A DNA stretch of 64,000 nucleotides from an uncultured Flavobacteriales bacterium (lineage in GTDB: Bacteria; Bacteroidota; Bacteroidia; Flavobacteriales_E; Vicingaceae): positions 172,238-236,237 of the forward strand of contig CALCHN010000043.1 of NCBI GenBank assembly GCA_937901255.1, read 5' to 3'. A program made the position numbers and the translations under genes. The notes under the pieces are model-generated. The model searched no databases. It had not been told where the DNA came from and saw only the letters and a list, made by a program, of their open reading frames with translations. Positions 35,309-43,430 of this stretch are shown here, in pieces. Position 1 is the first letter of the stretch. Each line of letters starts with the position of its first letter.

Positions 35309-36400
35309 TTGCTAAGCGAGTCAGAAAAAAAAAGATATAACCGCCATTTAATTCTAGATAAAGTTGGAATTGAAGGTCAGCAACGACTAAAAAAAGCTCG
35401 TGTATTGGTGATTGGTTCGGGAGGATTAGGTTGTCCGGCTTTACTTTATTTAACCGCTGCGGGTGTTGGAAATATTGGAATAATAGATTTTGATACTGTT
35501 GATGAAAGTAATTTACAACGTCAAGTTCTTTTTACCACAGAAGACATAGGAAAAAACAAAGCCTTAATTGCTAAGGAAAGACTTTTAGCTCGAAATAATT
35601 GCATTGAAATTACTGCTTATCCTGAAAAATTAACTAACAATAATGCCCTCGAACTTTTTAGTCAGTACGATATAATTATTGATGGAACGGATAATTTTTC
35701 TACCCGCTATTTGGTAAATGATGCTTGTGTGATAAGCAATAAACCATTGGTTTACGGTGCTATTTTTAAATTTGAAGGACAAGTTACGGTATTTAATTAC
35801 CAAAACGGACCGACTTACAGGTGTCTTTTTCCAAATCCGCCAAAAGCAGGTAGTGTTCCTAGTTGTTCTGATGTTGGGGTGTTGGGAGTTTTACCTGGAT
35901 TAATTGGTTTGCAACAAGCCAATGAAGCATTGAAAATTATTTTACAAATTGGAGAAGTACTTACGGGAAAACTTACTATTTACAATGCTTTGGGAGCTAG
36001 CTCTACCACTGTAAATATTACAAAAAATGATGCTGAAATTAATAAAGCTAAAAACATCAATTTTAAAGATTATGATTACGATTTTTTTTGCGGATTGAAA
36101 GAAAACAATAACAATATGAAAGAAATATCAATTAATGACCTTGCTCATTTTTTAGAAGAAAAAGAGTTGCAAATTTTGGATGTTAGAATGCCATGGGAAG
36201 AACCAAAATTAAATGATGAAAGAGTTGTAAATATTCCTTTGCAGGAAATTCCTCAACAGATGGAGCGTATAGATAAATCATTAAAAACATTGGTTTTTTG
36301 CCAACATGGAGTAAGAAGCGTTAATTGTATTGAGTTTTTAGAAAATCAGGGTTTTGATAACTTAATTAATCTTCGTGAAGGAATTGTAGATTGGAAATGA
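35309..36400 (+). CDS. MoeB/ThiF-type adenylyltransferase fused to a rhodanese domain (TTG start)
   Basis: Activates the C-terminus of a sulfur-carrier protein (MoaD- or ThiS-like) by adenylation. The E1-like domain (about 1-245) has the ATP-binding VIGSGGLGCPALLYL and DFDTVDESNLQRQVLF. The C-terminal rhodanese (about 270-363) has its catalytic Cys in LVFCQHGVRS. MoeB normally has two CxxC zinc motifs; here the counterparts read TYRCLFP and DFFCGL, each with one Cys. The start is TTG at 35309; the upstream frame is open for 13 codons without ATG or GTG. moaE lies 147 bp downstream, suggesting molybdopterin synthesis. Confidence 0.88.
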   Translation: MLSESEKKRYNRHLILDKVGIEGQQRLKKARVLVIGSGGLGCPALLYLTAAGVGNIGIIDFDTVDESNLQRQVLFTTEDIGKNKALIAKERLLARNNCIEITAYPEKLTNNNALELFSQYDIIIDGTDNFSTRYLVNDACVISNKPLVYGAIFKFEGQVTVFNYQNGPTYRCLFPNPPKAGSVPSCSDVGVLGVLPGLIGLQQANEALKIILQIGEVLTGKLTIYNALGASSTTVNITKNDAEINKAKNINFKDYDYDFFCGLKENNNNMKEISINDLAHFLEEKELQILDVRMPWEEPKLNDERVVNIPLQEIPQQMERIDKSLKTLVFCQHGVRSVNCIEFLENQGFDNLINLREGIVDWK

Positions 36401-36455
36401 TAAATGATTGAAAATTAGAAATTAGAGATTGGAGACTGATGATTGAAGACTGAAG
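36401..36455 (+). repeat. Heptamer tract after the MoeB-rhodanese gene
   Basis: Begins at the stop codon: ATTAGAAATTAGAGATTGG, then GATTGAAGACTGAAGACTGG. Units of seven bases (GATTGAA, GACTGAA, GACTGGA) are clear. Confidence 0.75.
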
Positions 36456-36471
36456 ACTGGAGTATTTAACT

Positions 36472-36527
36472 ACAAAGCTCCGAAGGAGCGTAATTTATAC
36501 AGCGTAAGAGTGAAGCTCATCGCTACA
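36472..36527 (-). repeat. Family B dispersed repeat, copy 1
   Basis: Contains the palindrome GCTCCGAAGGAGC (36477-36489). On the minus strand the order is a GCGATGAGC-type segment, then TAAATTACGCTCC, then GGAGCTTTGTAG, as in the copies at 47596 and 63883. Confidence 0.75.
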
Positions 36528-36547
36528 AGAAATAAAATAACTACCAC

Positions 36548-36976
36548 ATGAAAAAAGCATTAGTAGCAGGAGCGATATCTCCCGAAAAAATAGCCACTTC
36601 CATAGCTCATCATCAAGTTAAAACAAACATTGGTGGACATGCTATATTTTTAGGACAAGTTAGAGCTGACGAAATAGAGAAAAAAACGGTAAAAGCGATA
36701 GATTATACTGCTTATGAAGAAATGGCAGAAAAAGAATTTCACGAAATTAGAGAAGCCGCTTTTGAAAAATTTGATTTAACCTGTTTACATATTTATCACA
36801 GTTTAGGAGTTGTAAAAGCAGGAGAAATCTGTCTGTTTGTTTTTACATCATCTAAACACAGAGCAATGGCTTTTGATGCTTGCCGATTTATTACCGAAGA
36901 AATTAAGGCAAAAGTACCTGTTTTTGGTAAAGAAATTTTTGAAGATGATTCTCATCAATGGAAAAAGAATAGTTAA
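36548..36976 (+). CDS. moaE: Molybdopterin synthase catalytic subunit
   Basis: Large subunit of molybdopterin synthase; inserts two sulfurs from thiocarboxylated MoaD into precursor Z. The 142-aa protein has GHAIFLGQVR (about 30-39), the central YHSLGVVKAGEICLFVFTSS and HRAMAFDACRFITEEIKAKV, and the catalytic-lysine region PVFGKEIFEDDSHQW. It is downstream of the MoeB-like activator, which fits one cofactor pathway; the MoaD small subunit is not visible next to it. Confidence 0.95.
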   Translation: MKKALVAGAISPEKIATSIAHHQVKTNIGGHAIFLGQVRADEIEKKTVKAIDYTAYEEMAEKEFHEIREAAFEKFDLTCLHIYHSLGVVKAGEICLFVFTSSKHRAMAFDACRFITEEIKAKVPVFGKEIFEDDSHQWKKNS

Positions 36977-37244
36977 AGTTAGTGTTCTATTTTAAAAAAA
37001 TGTTCTAAACTCTCCCCCTACCCTCCTCTCTTTAAAGTGAGGGGGAAAAGTTATCGCAAGATGACTTTGGGGTGAGTCATAATATCACTTTTTTTATAAA
37101 AAGGTTTAAAGTACTATCTCTCGGATTTACTTTATTAATTAATGATTTATTTTTAACAATAAGTGTTAGTAAAACCATTAAAACACTTCATTTCTCAACG
37201 GAAATTATAGTATTTTTACCAAAACTAATTTCCTACTTCAATTT
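36977..37244. other. Intergenic region between moaE and recR
   Basis: Holds a family A repeat (37008-37078) and about 165 bp of AT-rich sequence in which I see no gene; the recR promoter must lie here but no exact TANNTTTG is present. Confidence 0.6.
37008..37078 (+). repeat. Family A dispersed hairpin repeat, copy 3
   Basis: About 71 bp from AACTCTCCCCC to GGGGTGAGTC. The inner palindromes have diverged slightly (CTCTCTTTAAAGTGAGGG and AGTTATCGCAAGATGACT), but the order and spacing match copies 1, 2 and 4. Confidence 0.87.
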
Positions 37245-37868
37245 ATGAACGAAATTTTTTCACCTTCATTTAACAGAGCTGTAGAGCAACTTTCATCATT
37301 ACCGGGAATAGGTAGAAAAACGGCTACCCGATTGGTGCTACATTTATTAACCAGAACCAACGAAGAACTGAATTCTTTCGGTACAGCTTTTTCATCATTG
37401 GCAAGTCAGATAAACTATTGCGAAAGTTGTTATACCATTACTGAAAATACACAATGTAGTATTTGTACACATCCCAACAGAAACGACCAAACTATTTGTG
37501 TGGTTGAAAATGTACTAGATGTTTATGCGATTGAGAATACCAATCAATTTAAAGGAAAATACCATGTGTTAGGAGGTATTATTTCTCCAATGGAAGGAAT
37601 TGGTCCGAACGATGTGAAGTTAAATGAACTTTTTGAACGTATAAAAAAAGAAAATACACAAGAACTAATTTTAGCCTTAAGTGCCACCATGGAAGGCGAT
37701 GCAACTAATTTTTACATCTTTAAAAAACTAAAAGATTTTCCGATAAAAATTACCACCATTGCTAGAGGAATTGGTATAGGTGACGAATTGGAATATACCG
37801 ATGAACTTACACTTGGGCGTTCTATCCTTAACAGAGTTCCTTTTGAAAATACTTTAACCTTGCGTTAA
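37245..37868 (+). CDS. recR: Recombination mediator RecR
   Basis: Works with RecF/RecO to load RecA at gaps. The 207-aa protein has the N-terminal helix-hairpin-helix (LPGIGRKTATRLVLHLL), a four-Cys zinc finger (CESCYTITENTQCSIC, about 64-79), a Toprim domain starting ICVVENVLDVYAIE and the C-terminal Walker-B-like region. Length and order are standard. The glycosyltransferase gene starts 12 bp downstream. Confidence 0.97.
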   Translation: MNEIFSPSFNRAVEQLSSLPGIGRKTATRLVLHLLTRTNEELNSFGTAFSSLASQINYCESCYTITENTQCSICTHPNRNDQTICVVENVLDVYAIENTNQFKGKYHVLGGIISPMEGIGPNDVKLNELFERIKKENTQELILALSATMEGDATNFYIFKKLKDFPIKITTIARGIGIGDELEYTDELTLGRSILNRVPFENTLTLR

Positions 37869-37880
37869 TAATTTATTTCC

Positions 37881-39434
37881 ATGCAACTATCCATTATTAT
37901 TGTAAATTACAACGTAAGAAACTTTTTAGAGCAGTGTCTTACTTCTGTTTTTAAGGCAACAAATGGAATTGCAGCAGAGGTTTTTGTGGTAGATAATAAT
38001 TCTTCGGATGATTCTTTGGAAATGGTTAGAAAACAATTTCCTGAAGCAATCATTATTGCTAATAAAGATAATGTTGGATTTTCTAAAGCCAATAACCAGG
38101 CTATGGCTATAGCTAAAGGAGAGTATATTTTGTTGCTCAATCCAGATACAGTGGTAGAAGAAGATACGTTTAGTAAATGTATTGCTTTTTCAGATAAACA
38201 TCCTGATTTAGGTGGTTTGGGAGTAAAAATGGTTGACGGAAGTGGAATTTTCCTTCCGGAATCTAAAAGAGGTTTGCCAACGCCTGCAGTTTCATTTTAT
38301 AAAATCTTCGGATTATCTGCTATTTTTCCTAAATCCAAAACATTTGCCAAATACCATTTAGCTTATTTAGATAAAGATGAAACTAATGAAATTGAGGTAT
38401 TGTCAGGAGCTTTTATGTGGATGAGAAAAAGTGTTTTAGATAAAATTGGTTATTTAGACGAAGCTTTTTTTATGTATGGAGAAGACATTGATTTATCTTA
38501 TAGAATAACACAAGCGGGATACAAAAATTACTATTTCCCAGAAGCACAAATTATACATTATAAAGGAGAAAGCACTAAAAAAGGCAGTATAAATTATGTG
38601 TTTGTATTTTACAACGCTATGATTATTTTTTCAAAAAAACATTTTGCCAGTAAAGCTAAGGTTTTTTCTTTCTTTATCAATATAGCCATTTATTTACGGG
38701 CTTTTCTGGCAATTTTAATGCGTTTTATTACTTACATAAAACTTCCACTTATTGATGTTGTATTTATGCTGAGTTCTTTATTGGTTTTTAATGCTATAAA
38801 ACCGTTGTTAGGCTTTCCAAATCAAATAGCATTTTTTGATAACTATGGGATTTTAAATGTGATGGCTGTAGTTTTTTCTTTCTTGGTAGGTTTAGCCATT
38901 TCGGGAGCTTACTCTAAAAATGTAAGCATCAAAAAAACAGTTATAGGATTAATCTTGGGATGTATAATTTTTGTTGGTGTAAACCATCTTTTTCCTGATA
39001 CTTCTTCATTTTCAACAAAATACATTATTAGTATTTTAATAGGCGTATTGTTGTTTATTCCATTTAGCAGGATATTCTTAAACTATTATAATCACCTTAG
39101 AATTAAAAAGAATAAATACAATACCAGCATTTTGGTGGGCAATGCTTCTTTTATTCAAAAAATGAAAGAAAAGCTAAAAAACAATAACATTATTACTGTA
39201 AAACCTACTAACGATTTACAAAATGATGATGTAAAAAATTATACTGGAAAACTGCAGCAATTGCCTGATTTAATAGAAATTTATAACGCTAACGAAGTGT
39301 TTGTAAATTCTAATGAAATTAGCTACAAAAACATCATTGACTTAATGGATAAAACCAAAAGTAACTATGTAGATTTTAAGTTCATCCACAATAACGATTT
39401 ACTTATTAGTAGCCAAAAAACTGGAAAGATTTAG
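37881..39434 (+). CDS. GT2 glycosyltransferase with membrane segment and extra C-terminal domain
   Basis: A 517-aa membrane protein. Residues 1-250 form a GT-A glycosyltransferase of family 2 (SIIIVNYNVRNFLEQCL, VDNNSSDDS, LLNPDT, FFMYGEDIDLSYRI), like rhamnosyl-type transferases. About five membrane helices lie between 262 and 402. The last 110 residues (NTSILVGNASFIQKMKEKL ... EVFVNSNEISYKNIIDLMD) resemble the Rossmann-like CoA-binding-type domain found before the catalytic part of polyprenyl-phosphate sugar-phosphate transferases. The combination suggests a role in lipid-linked glycan assembly. It lies 12 bp after recR. Confidence 0.85.
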   Translation: MQLSIIIVNYNVRNFLEQCLTSVFKATNGIAAEVFVVDNNSSDDSLEMVRKQFPEAIIIANKDNVGFSKANNQAMAIAKGEYILLLNPDTVVEEDTFSKCIAFSDKHPDLGGLGVKMVDGSGIFLPESKRGLPTPAVSFYKIFGLSAIFPKSKTFAKYHLAYLDKDETNEIEVLSGAFMWMRKSVLDKIGYLDEAFFMYGEDIDLSYRITQAGYKNYYFPEAQIIHYKGESTKKGSINYVFVFYNAMIIFSKKHFASKAKVFSFFINIAIYLRAFLAILMRFITYIKLPLIDVVFMLSSLLVFNAIKPLLGFPNQIAFFDNYGILNVMAVVFSFLVGLAISGAYSKNVSIKKTVIGLILGCIIFVGVNHLFPDTSSFSTKYIISILIGVLLFIPFSRIFLNYYNHLRIKKNKYNTSILVGNASFIQKMKEKLKNNNIITVKPTNDLQNDDVKNYTGKLQQLPDLIEIYNANEVFVNSNEISYKNIIDLMDKTKSNYVDFKFIHNNDLLISSQKTGKI

Positions 39435-39435
39435 T

Positions 39436-39500
39436 TAGCCCCCTCTTTCACACTTGCTCGCTCCAAAGTCCACTGGACTTTGTCCGCCCCCGAAGGGGGA
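39436..39500. repeat. GC-rich palindromic element between convergent genes
   Basis: Contains an almost perfect palindrome CAAAGTCCACTGGACTTTG (39464-39482) and the hairpin CCCCCGAAGGGGG (39487-39499). It starts two bases after the glycosyltransferase stop. It is much richer in G+C than the surrounding sequence. Confidence 0.75.
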
Positions 39501-39550
39501 GAATTTCCAACCCACAAAGCCGAAGTTAATAGTTATTGGTTATTCCTCGA

Positions 39551-39585
39551 GAACTCCCTCCCTTTAGGAGGGTTGGGGTGGGATA
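39551..39585. repeat. CCCTCCCTTTAGGAGGG hairpin element
   Basis: CCCTCC (39556-39561) pairs with GGAGGG (39567-39572), followed by TTGGGGTGGG. Similar short GC-rich hairpins are common between genes in Bacteroidota. It lies a few bases beyond the anmK stop and could form the 3' end of that mRNA. Confidence 0.7.
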
Positions 39586-39589
39586 AACT

Positions 39590-40663
39590 TCAAACTCCCA
39601 AATAAATCGCTCCACCAACGTTATCTTTTGTAGCTCCTGTTACCGATTGTAAGCAATTTACTTCCTTTCTCATTCTCAAAACGCCTAAAAAAGCAAAAAT
39701 GATTGCTTCTTTATAGTTGACAATTTTTTCATCAGGCACCATAATAGTTTTATTGCTTACTTGTGCAATTCTTTCTATTAAAAAGGCATTCCACGCTCCA
39801 CCACCTGTAGCTAAAACAGTTTTACTTTCTTTTGGAAAAGCTATATTTAATTGATTTGCAATGTGTTCTACAAAAGTACAAAGCTGGTCGTGTATGGATA
39901 AGGAACTTTTTTCCAACAAGGGGAAAATATAACTCTCAATCCACTCTATCCCTAACGATTTTGGTGTTGCTTGTGTATAAAAAGTTAAGGCATTTAGTTC
40001 GTTTAATAATTCTTGGTCAACATTTCCTTGTCGTGCAAAATTGCCACTTTCATCATATTCATACCCTAATTGTTGAGCTAAAGCATTCAGCACAATATTA
40101 CAAGGAGCAACATCATACGCTATGGCTTGTTGTTCTTTCGAAAAAGATAAATTGGCAATTCCTCCTAGGTTAAGGCAAACATCATAATTGCTAAAAAGAA
40201 ATTGATCTCCTATAGGAACTAACGGAGCTCCTTGTCCGCCTAAAGCAACATCTGTAGAACGGAAATCGCAAATCACATTTATACATGTTTTAGCAGCAAT
40301 TTCTGCTCCACTGCCAATTTGCAAAGTAAAGTTTTTATCTGGCTGATGAAAAACTGTATGTCCGTGAGAAGCTATAAAATCAATTTCAGAATTAATAATA
40401 TTTTTTTCTTTGATAAAAGTATTAATAGCTACACCAAAAAATTCCCCCAACCGATTACTTAACAACATTAATTCTTGTCCAGATAATTGTTTTGAGTTAC
40501 TTAATTGTTGCTTAAGCAAATTCTCATAAGGAAAAGTTTTAGCGTTTAAAACTGTAAAACCCCATTGATTTTCAGTAGAATAATTAAAAGTAACTTCAAC
40601 TACATCTAAACCATCTAATGATGTGCCCGACATTAATCCTATTGCATGGTAATTTTCTTTCAT
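39590..40663 (-). CDS. anmK: Anhydro-N-acetylmuramic acid kinase
   Basis: Phosphorylates and opens 1,6-anhydroMurNAc during cell-wall recycling or scavenging. The 357-aa protein has the signature GLMSGTSLDGLDVVEV at the N-terminus, the ASHGHTVFHQP block, CDFRSTDVALGGQGAPLVP and the ATP-binding LATGGGAWNAFLIERI near the C-terminus. It is monocistronic on the minus strand, divergent from the acyl-CoA dehydrogenase gene. Substrate would come from lytic transglycosylases such as the two in this window. Confidence 0.96.
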   Translation of the reverse strand: MKENYHAIGLMSGTSLDGLDVVEVTFNYSTENQWGFTVLNAKTFPYENLLKQQLSNSKQLSGQELMLLSNRLGEFFGVAINTFIKEKNIINSEIDFIASHGHTVFHQPDKNFTLQIGSGAEIAAKTCINVICDFRSTDVALGGQGAPLVPIGDQFLFSNYDVCLNLGGIANLSFSKEQQAIAYDVAPCNIVLNALAQQLGYEYDESGNFARQGNVDQELLNELNALTFYTQATPKSLGIEWIESYIFPLLEKSSLSIHDQLCTFVEHIANQLNIAFPKESKTVLATGGGAWNAFLIERIAQVSNKTIMVPDEKIVNYKEAIIFAFLGVLRMRKEVNCLQSVTGATKDNVGGAIYLGV

Positions 40664-40789
40664 AAAAACGCAACTTTTTGAATAAATCTATTAGTTTTGT
40701 AACACTTCAAATATATGTGTTTTTCAGACATAAAATGAAGTAAAATATTACCTTGCAATTTAATTACTATTTTAAACAATATAAAAGTT

Positions 40790-41929
40790 ATGGATTTTCA
40801 ATTAACAGAAGAACATTTAGCAGTTAGAGATGCTGCTAGAGATTTCGCACAAAACGTATTAAAACCAGGAGTGATAGAAAGAGACGAGAAGCAAGAATTT
40901 CCTGCTGAGCAAGTAAAACAATTGGGAGAATTAGGTTTCTTAGGAATGATGGTTGACCCGAAATACGGTGGTGGCGGAATGGACACGATTTCTTATGTGT
41001 TGGCTATGGAAGAAATCAGTAAAGTAGATGCCTCTACCTCTGTGGTAATGTCGGTAAACAACTCGCTTTATTGTTGGGGAATTGAAAAATACGGAACGGA
41101 AGAACAAAGACAAAAATATTTGGTACCGTGTGCTAAAGGAGAGAAAATTGGAGCTTTCTGTTTATCTGAGCCAGAAGCTGGTTCTGACGCTACTTCACAG
41201 AGAACTACTGCTATTGACATGGGGGATCATTATTTATTGAATGGAACAAAAAACTGGATTACCAATGGTGGTTCGGCATCTTACTACATTGTTATTGCTC
41301 AAACTGATGTTGCTAAAGGACACAGAGGAATTAATGCTTTTATAGTTGATAAAGAATGGGAAGGCTTTAAAGTAGGTGCGAAAGAAAATAAAATGGGCAT
41401 TAGAGCTTCCGATACGCATACCTTATTGTTTAATGATGTGAAAGTACCTAAAGAAAACCGTATAGGCGAAGATGGATTTGGTTTTAAATTCGCTATGTCT
41501 GTACTTTCTGGAGGAAGAATTGGTATTGCTTCTCAGGCATTAGGAATAGCTTCTGGAGCTTATGAATTAGCATTGGCTTACTCTAAAGAAAGAGAAGCTT
41601 TTGGCAAACCAATCCACCAACACCAAGCTATAGCCTTTAAATTAGCAGATATGGCTACAGAAATTGAAGCTGCTCGTTTATTATGTTTAAAAGCTGCTTA
41701 CTTAAAAGACCAAAAACAAAACTTTGATAAAGAAGGAGCTATGGCTAAAGTGTTTGCTTCTAGAGTAGCCATGTGGGTAACTACAGAAGCGGTACAAGTA
41801 CATGGTGGTTACGGTTTTGTTAAAGAATACCATGTAGAAAGATTAATGAGAGATGCAAAAATCACTCAGATTTATGAAGGAACCAGCGAAGTACAAAAGA
41901 TTGTTATTTCTAGAGCTGTTCTTAAGTAA
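40790..41929 (+). CDS. Acyl-CoA dehydrogenase
   Basis: FAD-dependent first step of fatty-acid or branched-chain acyl-CoA oxidation. The 379-aa protein has the two family signatures: GAFCLSEPEAGSDA (about 124-137) and the C-terminal QVHGGYGFVKEYHVERLMRD. The catalytic base is most likely Glu363 in QIYEGTSEVQ, the position used by short/medium-chain enzymes. A good terminator follows. The chain-length preference cannot be read reliably; short- or medium-chain is likely. Confidence 0.95.
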   Translation: MDFQLTEEHLAVRDAARDFAQNVLKPGVIERDEKQEFPAEQVKQLGELGFLGMMVDPKYGGGGMDTISYVLAMEEISKVDASTSVVMSVNNSLYCWGIEKYGTEEQRQKYLVPCAKGEKIGAFCLSEPEAGSDATSQRTTAIDMGDHYLLNGTKNWITNGGSASYYIVIAQTDVAKGHRGINAFIVDKEWEGFKVGAKENKMGIRASDTHTLLFNDVKVPKENRIGEDGFGFKFAMSVLSGGRIGIASQALGIASGAYELALAYSKEREAFGKPIHQHQAIAFKLADMATEIEAARLLCLKAAYLKDQKQNFDKEGAMAKVFASRVAMWVTTEAVQVHGGYGFVKEYHVERLMRDAKITQIYEGTSEVQKIVISRAVLK

Positions 41930-41954
41930 AAGAGAAATTAAAAATACAATTAAA

Positions 41955-41990
41955 AACAAAAGCCTCAGAGTTCTGGGGCTTTTGTTTTTT
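41955..41990 (+). terminator. Rho-independent terminator after the acyl-CoA dehydrogenase gene
   Basis: AACAAAAGCC pairs with GGCTTTTGTT, with an extra inner CAGA/TCTG pairing across one mismatch, then a run of T. It lies 26 bp after the stop. Confidence 0.85.
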
Positions 41991-42103
41991 GTAGTGGTTT
42001 ATTTTATAGGCCTAAAAGTATTTTTTATATATTTACAAAAGTAAACCTCAACTAATGAATTAAAAACTGAGGATATATAAGTTGTGTGTAATTAATAAAA
42101 AAT

Positions 42104-42691
42104 ATGTTTGAAGATAGAGCTAAAAATTTTGCGGAAAGAGCTGAAGGTGGAGCAAAAGTATTTAATGAACAAGATTTCCTTTATGACCTTCAAAACGAAG
42201 CTGACCTTTTTAGAAAAAATAAAGACAAAATAGGACATCTACGGAATATTGAATTAGAGATAAAAAAGATTAAAGATGATCATGAAAAAATATGCCCACA
42301 TGACCCAGGTTCATGTCATAAATCTAAGACTCTCGCAAAATGCCTCTTTTTTGTAGATCAAGAATTGAACGAAATTGTAGATGAAAATTTAGACGAGACC
42401 TATTTCTCAGGAAAAGAAAGTGTTTTTGATGATAATGACATCACTATACTACATACCAAAATTGATTCTGTATTGGAAAGACTCGATAAGTTAGGTTATG
42501 GTCAAGAAATTATTTATGATGAAATTGAAGAATTGAAAGAATCTTCAAAGAAGATTTCAAAAAAGGATTTTAAATTGCTGTTACTTGGAAAACTGGTTGC
42601 TTTCGGAGAAAGAAGATTACTTGGAGAACAATCAGTGCAGGAATTATTTACATCTGCAGGAGAAGTATTTGAAAAAATGATTACAGAATAA
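42104..42691 (+). CDS. Unknown protein with Cys/His cluster and helical C-terminal module (195 aa)
   Basis: No named family. The N-terminal half is helical and charged and contains a compact HEKICPHDPGSCHKS (about 60-74) that could bind metal. The C-terminal half (about 120-190: LHTKIDSVLERLDKLGYGQE, IIYDEIEELKESSKKISKKD, KLLLLGKL) looks like a helical module that I have seen at the C-terminus of other hypothetical proteins in Bacteroidota, which I cannot name. No signal or membrane helix. A 42-codon ORF starts three bases after its stop. A TATATTTA near-match promoter box lies about 76 bp upstream. Confidence 0.72.
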   Translation: MFEDRAKNFAERAEGGAKVFNEQDFLYDLQNEADLFRKNKDKIGHLRNIELEIKKIKDDHEKICPHDPGSCHKSKTLAKCLFFVDQELNEIVDENLDETYFSGKESVFDDNDITILHTKIDSVLERLDKLGYGQEIIYDEIEELKESSKKISKKDFKLLLLGKLVAFGERRLLGEQSVQELFTSAGEVFEKMITE

Positions 42692-42694
42692 ATA

Positions 42695-42823
42695 ATGGAC
42701 TTTTTCGAGAAAAATTTCACAGACGCTATTATTGACAAATTAAAGTCTAAACTTGATCGAGACTTGACACCTAAAGAAGTGAGTTTTTTCAAATTAAAAG
42801 GTCTGGAATTGCATATGATATGA
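42695..42823 (+). CDS. Possible small protein (42 aa), perhaps the front part of a broken gene
   Basis: ATG three bases after the stop of the preceding gene. The peptide starts MDFFEKNFTDAIIDKLKSKL and ends LKGLELHMI. Near its end another frame reads RSGIAYDMK, and a second small ORF follows at 42825. A protein joining DKLKSKLDRDLTPKEVSFFK, GIAYDM and MDFISDDEKSRNEIEQYVKK would look natural, so two small indels may have broken one gene of about 69 codons. Either a genuine small gene or a decayed one. Confidence 0.4.
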   Translation: MDFFEKNFTDAIIDKLKSKLDRDLTPKEVSFFKLKGLELHMI

Positions 42824-42824
42824 A

Positions 42825-42908
42825 ATGATAATGGATTTCATCTCAGATGATGAGAAATCGAGGAATGAAATAGAACAATATGTTAAAAAATATTGTAACG
42901 GAAATTGA
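42825..42908 (+). pseudogene. Short ORF (27 aa), probable remnant of the same small gene
   Basis: Reads MIMDFISDDEKSRNEIEQYV and ends with KKYCNGN. It begins two bases after the stop of the 42-aa ORF but in another frame. The junction has a near-duplicated TATGATATGAAATGATAATG, a plausible slippage site. I infer a remnant; it could also be chance. Confidence 0.35.
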
Positions 42909-42917
42909 AGAAAGACA

Positions 42918-43322
42918 ATGAGATATTTAACTTGGACAATAACATTGATAATGAGTCTAGCAATAACAAGTTGCCAAACAGACTTGGATCTAAATGATGT
43001 TATTGACCAAAATTCTTCATTCATCTTGACAATTAGAACGGTTGACTCAGAAATAGGTCTTAGTTCTAATGAGACAGAAGAAATCAAAGTGAACACTAAA
43101 AAATGGAATAAGCTTGTTGACTTTGCAAAGAAAAATATGGACGGTTGGGAATCAAGTCCTGCATCTTACATTGGAGATGTTTATGTGATACAAAACGACT
43201 TTCGACTCATCTATTCTAAGGGGAAAATAGGGGTTGTAATTGCATTTACAGACAAAGAAGGTGAGCCAAAACAGTTCACAAAGAAAACTACCAAAGGAGA
43301 GCTTGACTTTTTAACTGAATAA
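42918..43322 (+). CDS. Small lipoprotein of unknown function (134 aa)
   Basis: The N-terminus MRYLTWTITLIMSLAITSC is a lipoprotein signal with Cys19 as the lipidation site. The mature 115 residues are acidic at first and then contain a beta-rich region (DVYVIQNDFRLIYSKGKIGV). No family recognised. It lies in the unknown-gene cluster after the acyl-CoA dehydrogenase gene, followed by a second lipoprotein gene 108 bp further on the same strand. Confidence 0.75.
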   Translation: MRYLTWTITLIMSLAITSCQTDLDLNDVIDQNSSFILTIRTVDSEIGLSSNETEEIKVNTKKWNKLVDFAKKNMDGWESSPASYIGDVYVIQNDFRLIYSKGKIGVVIAFTDKEGEPKQFTKKTTKGELDFLTE

Positions 43323-43430
43323 AAATATAAAACATCGCCCCACTTAGGTAGTGTCATAAAAAACAAATAAAAGTTACAGTAGAAATAAGTTATGTTTGAA
43401 AAAAGAATAATACTTAACAAAAAATATAAA

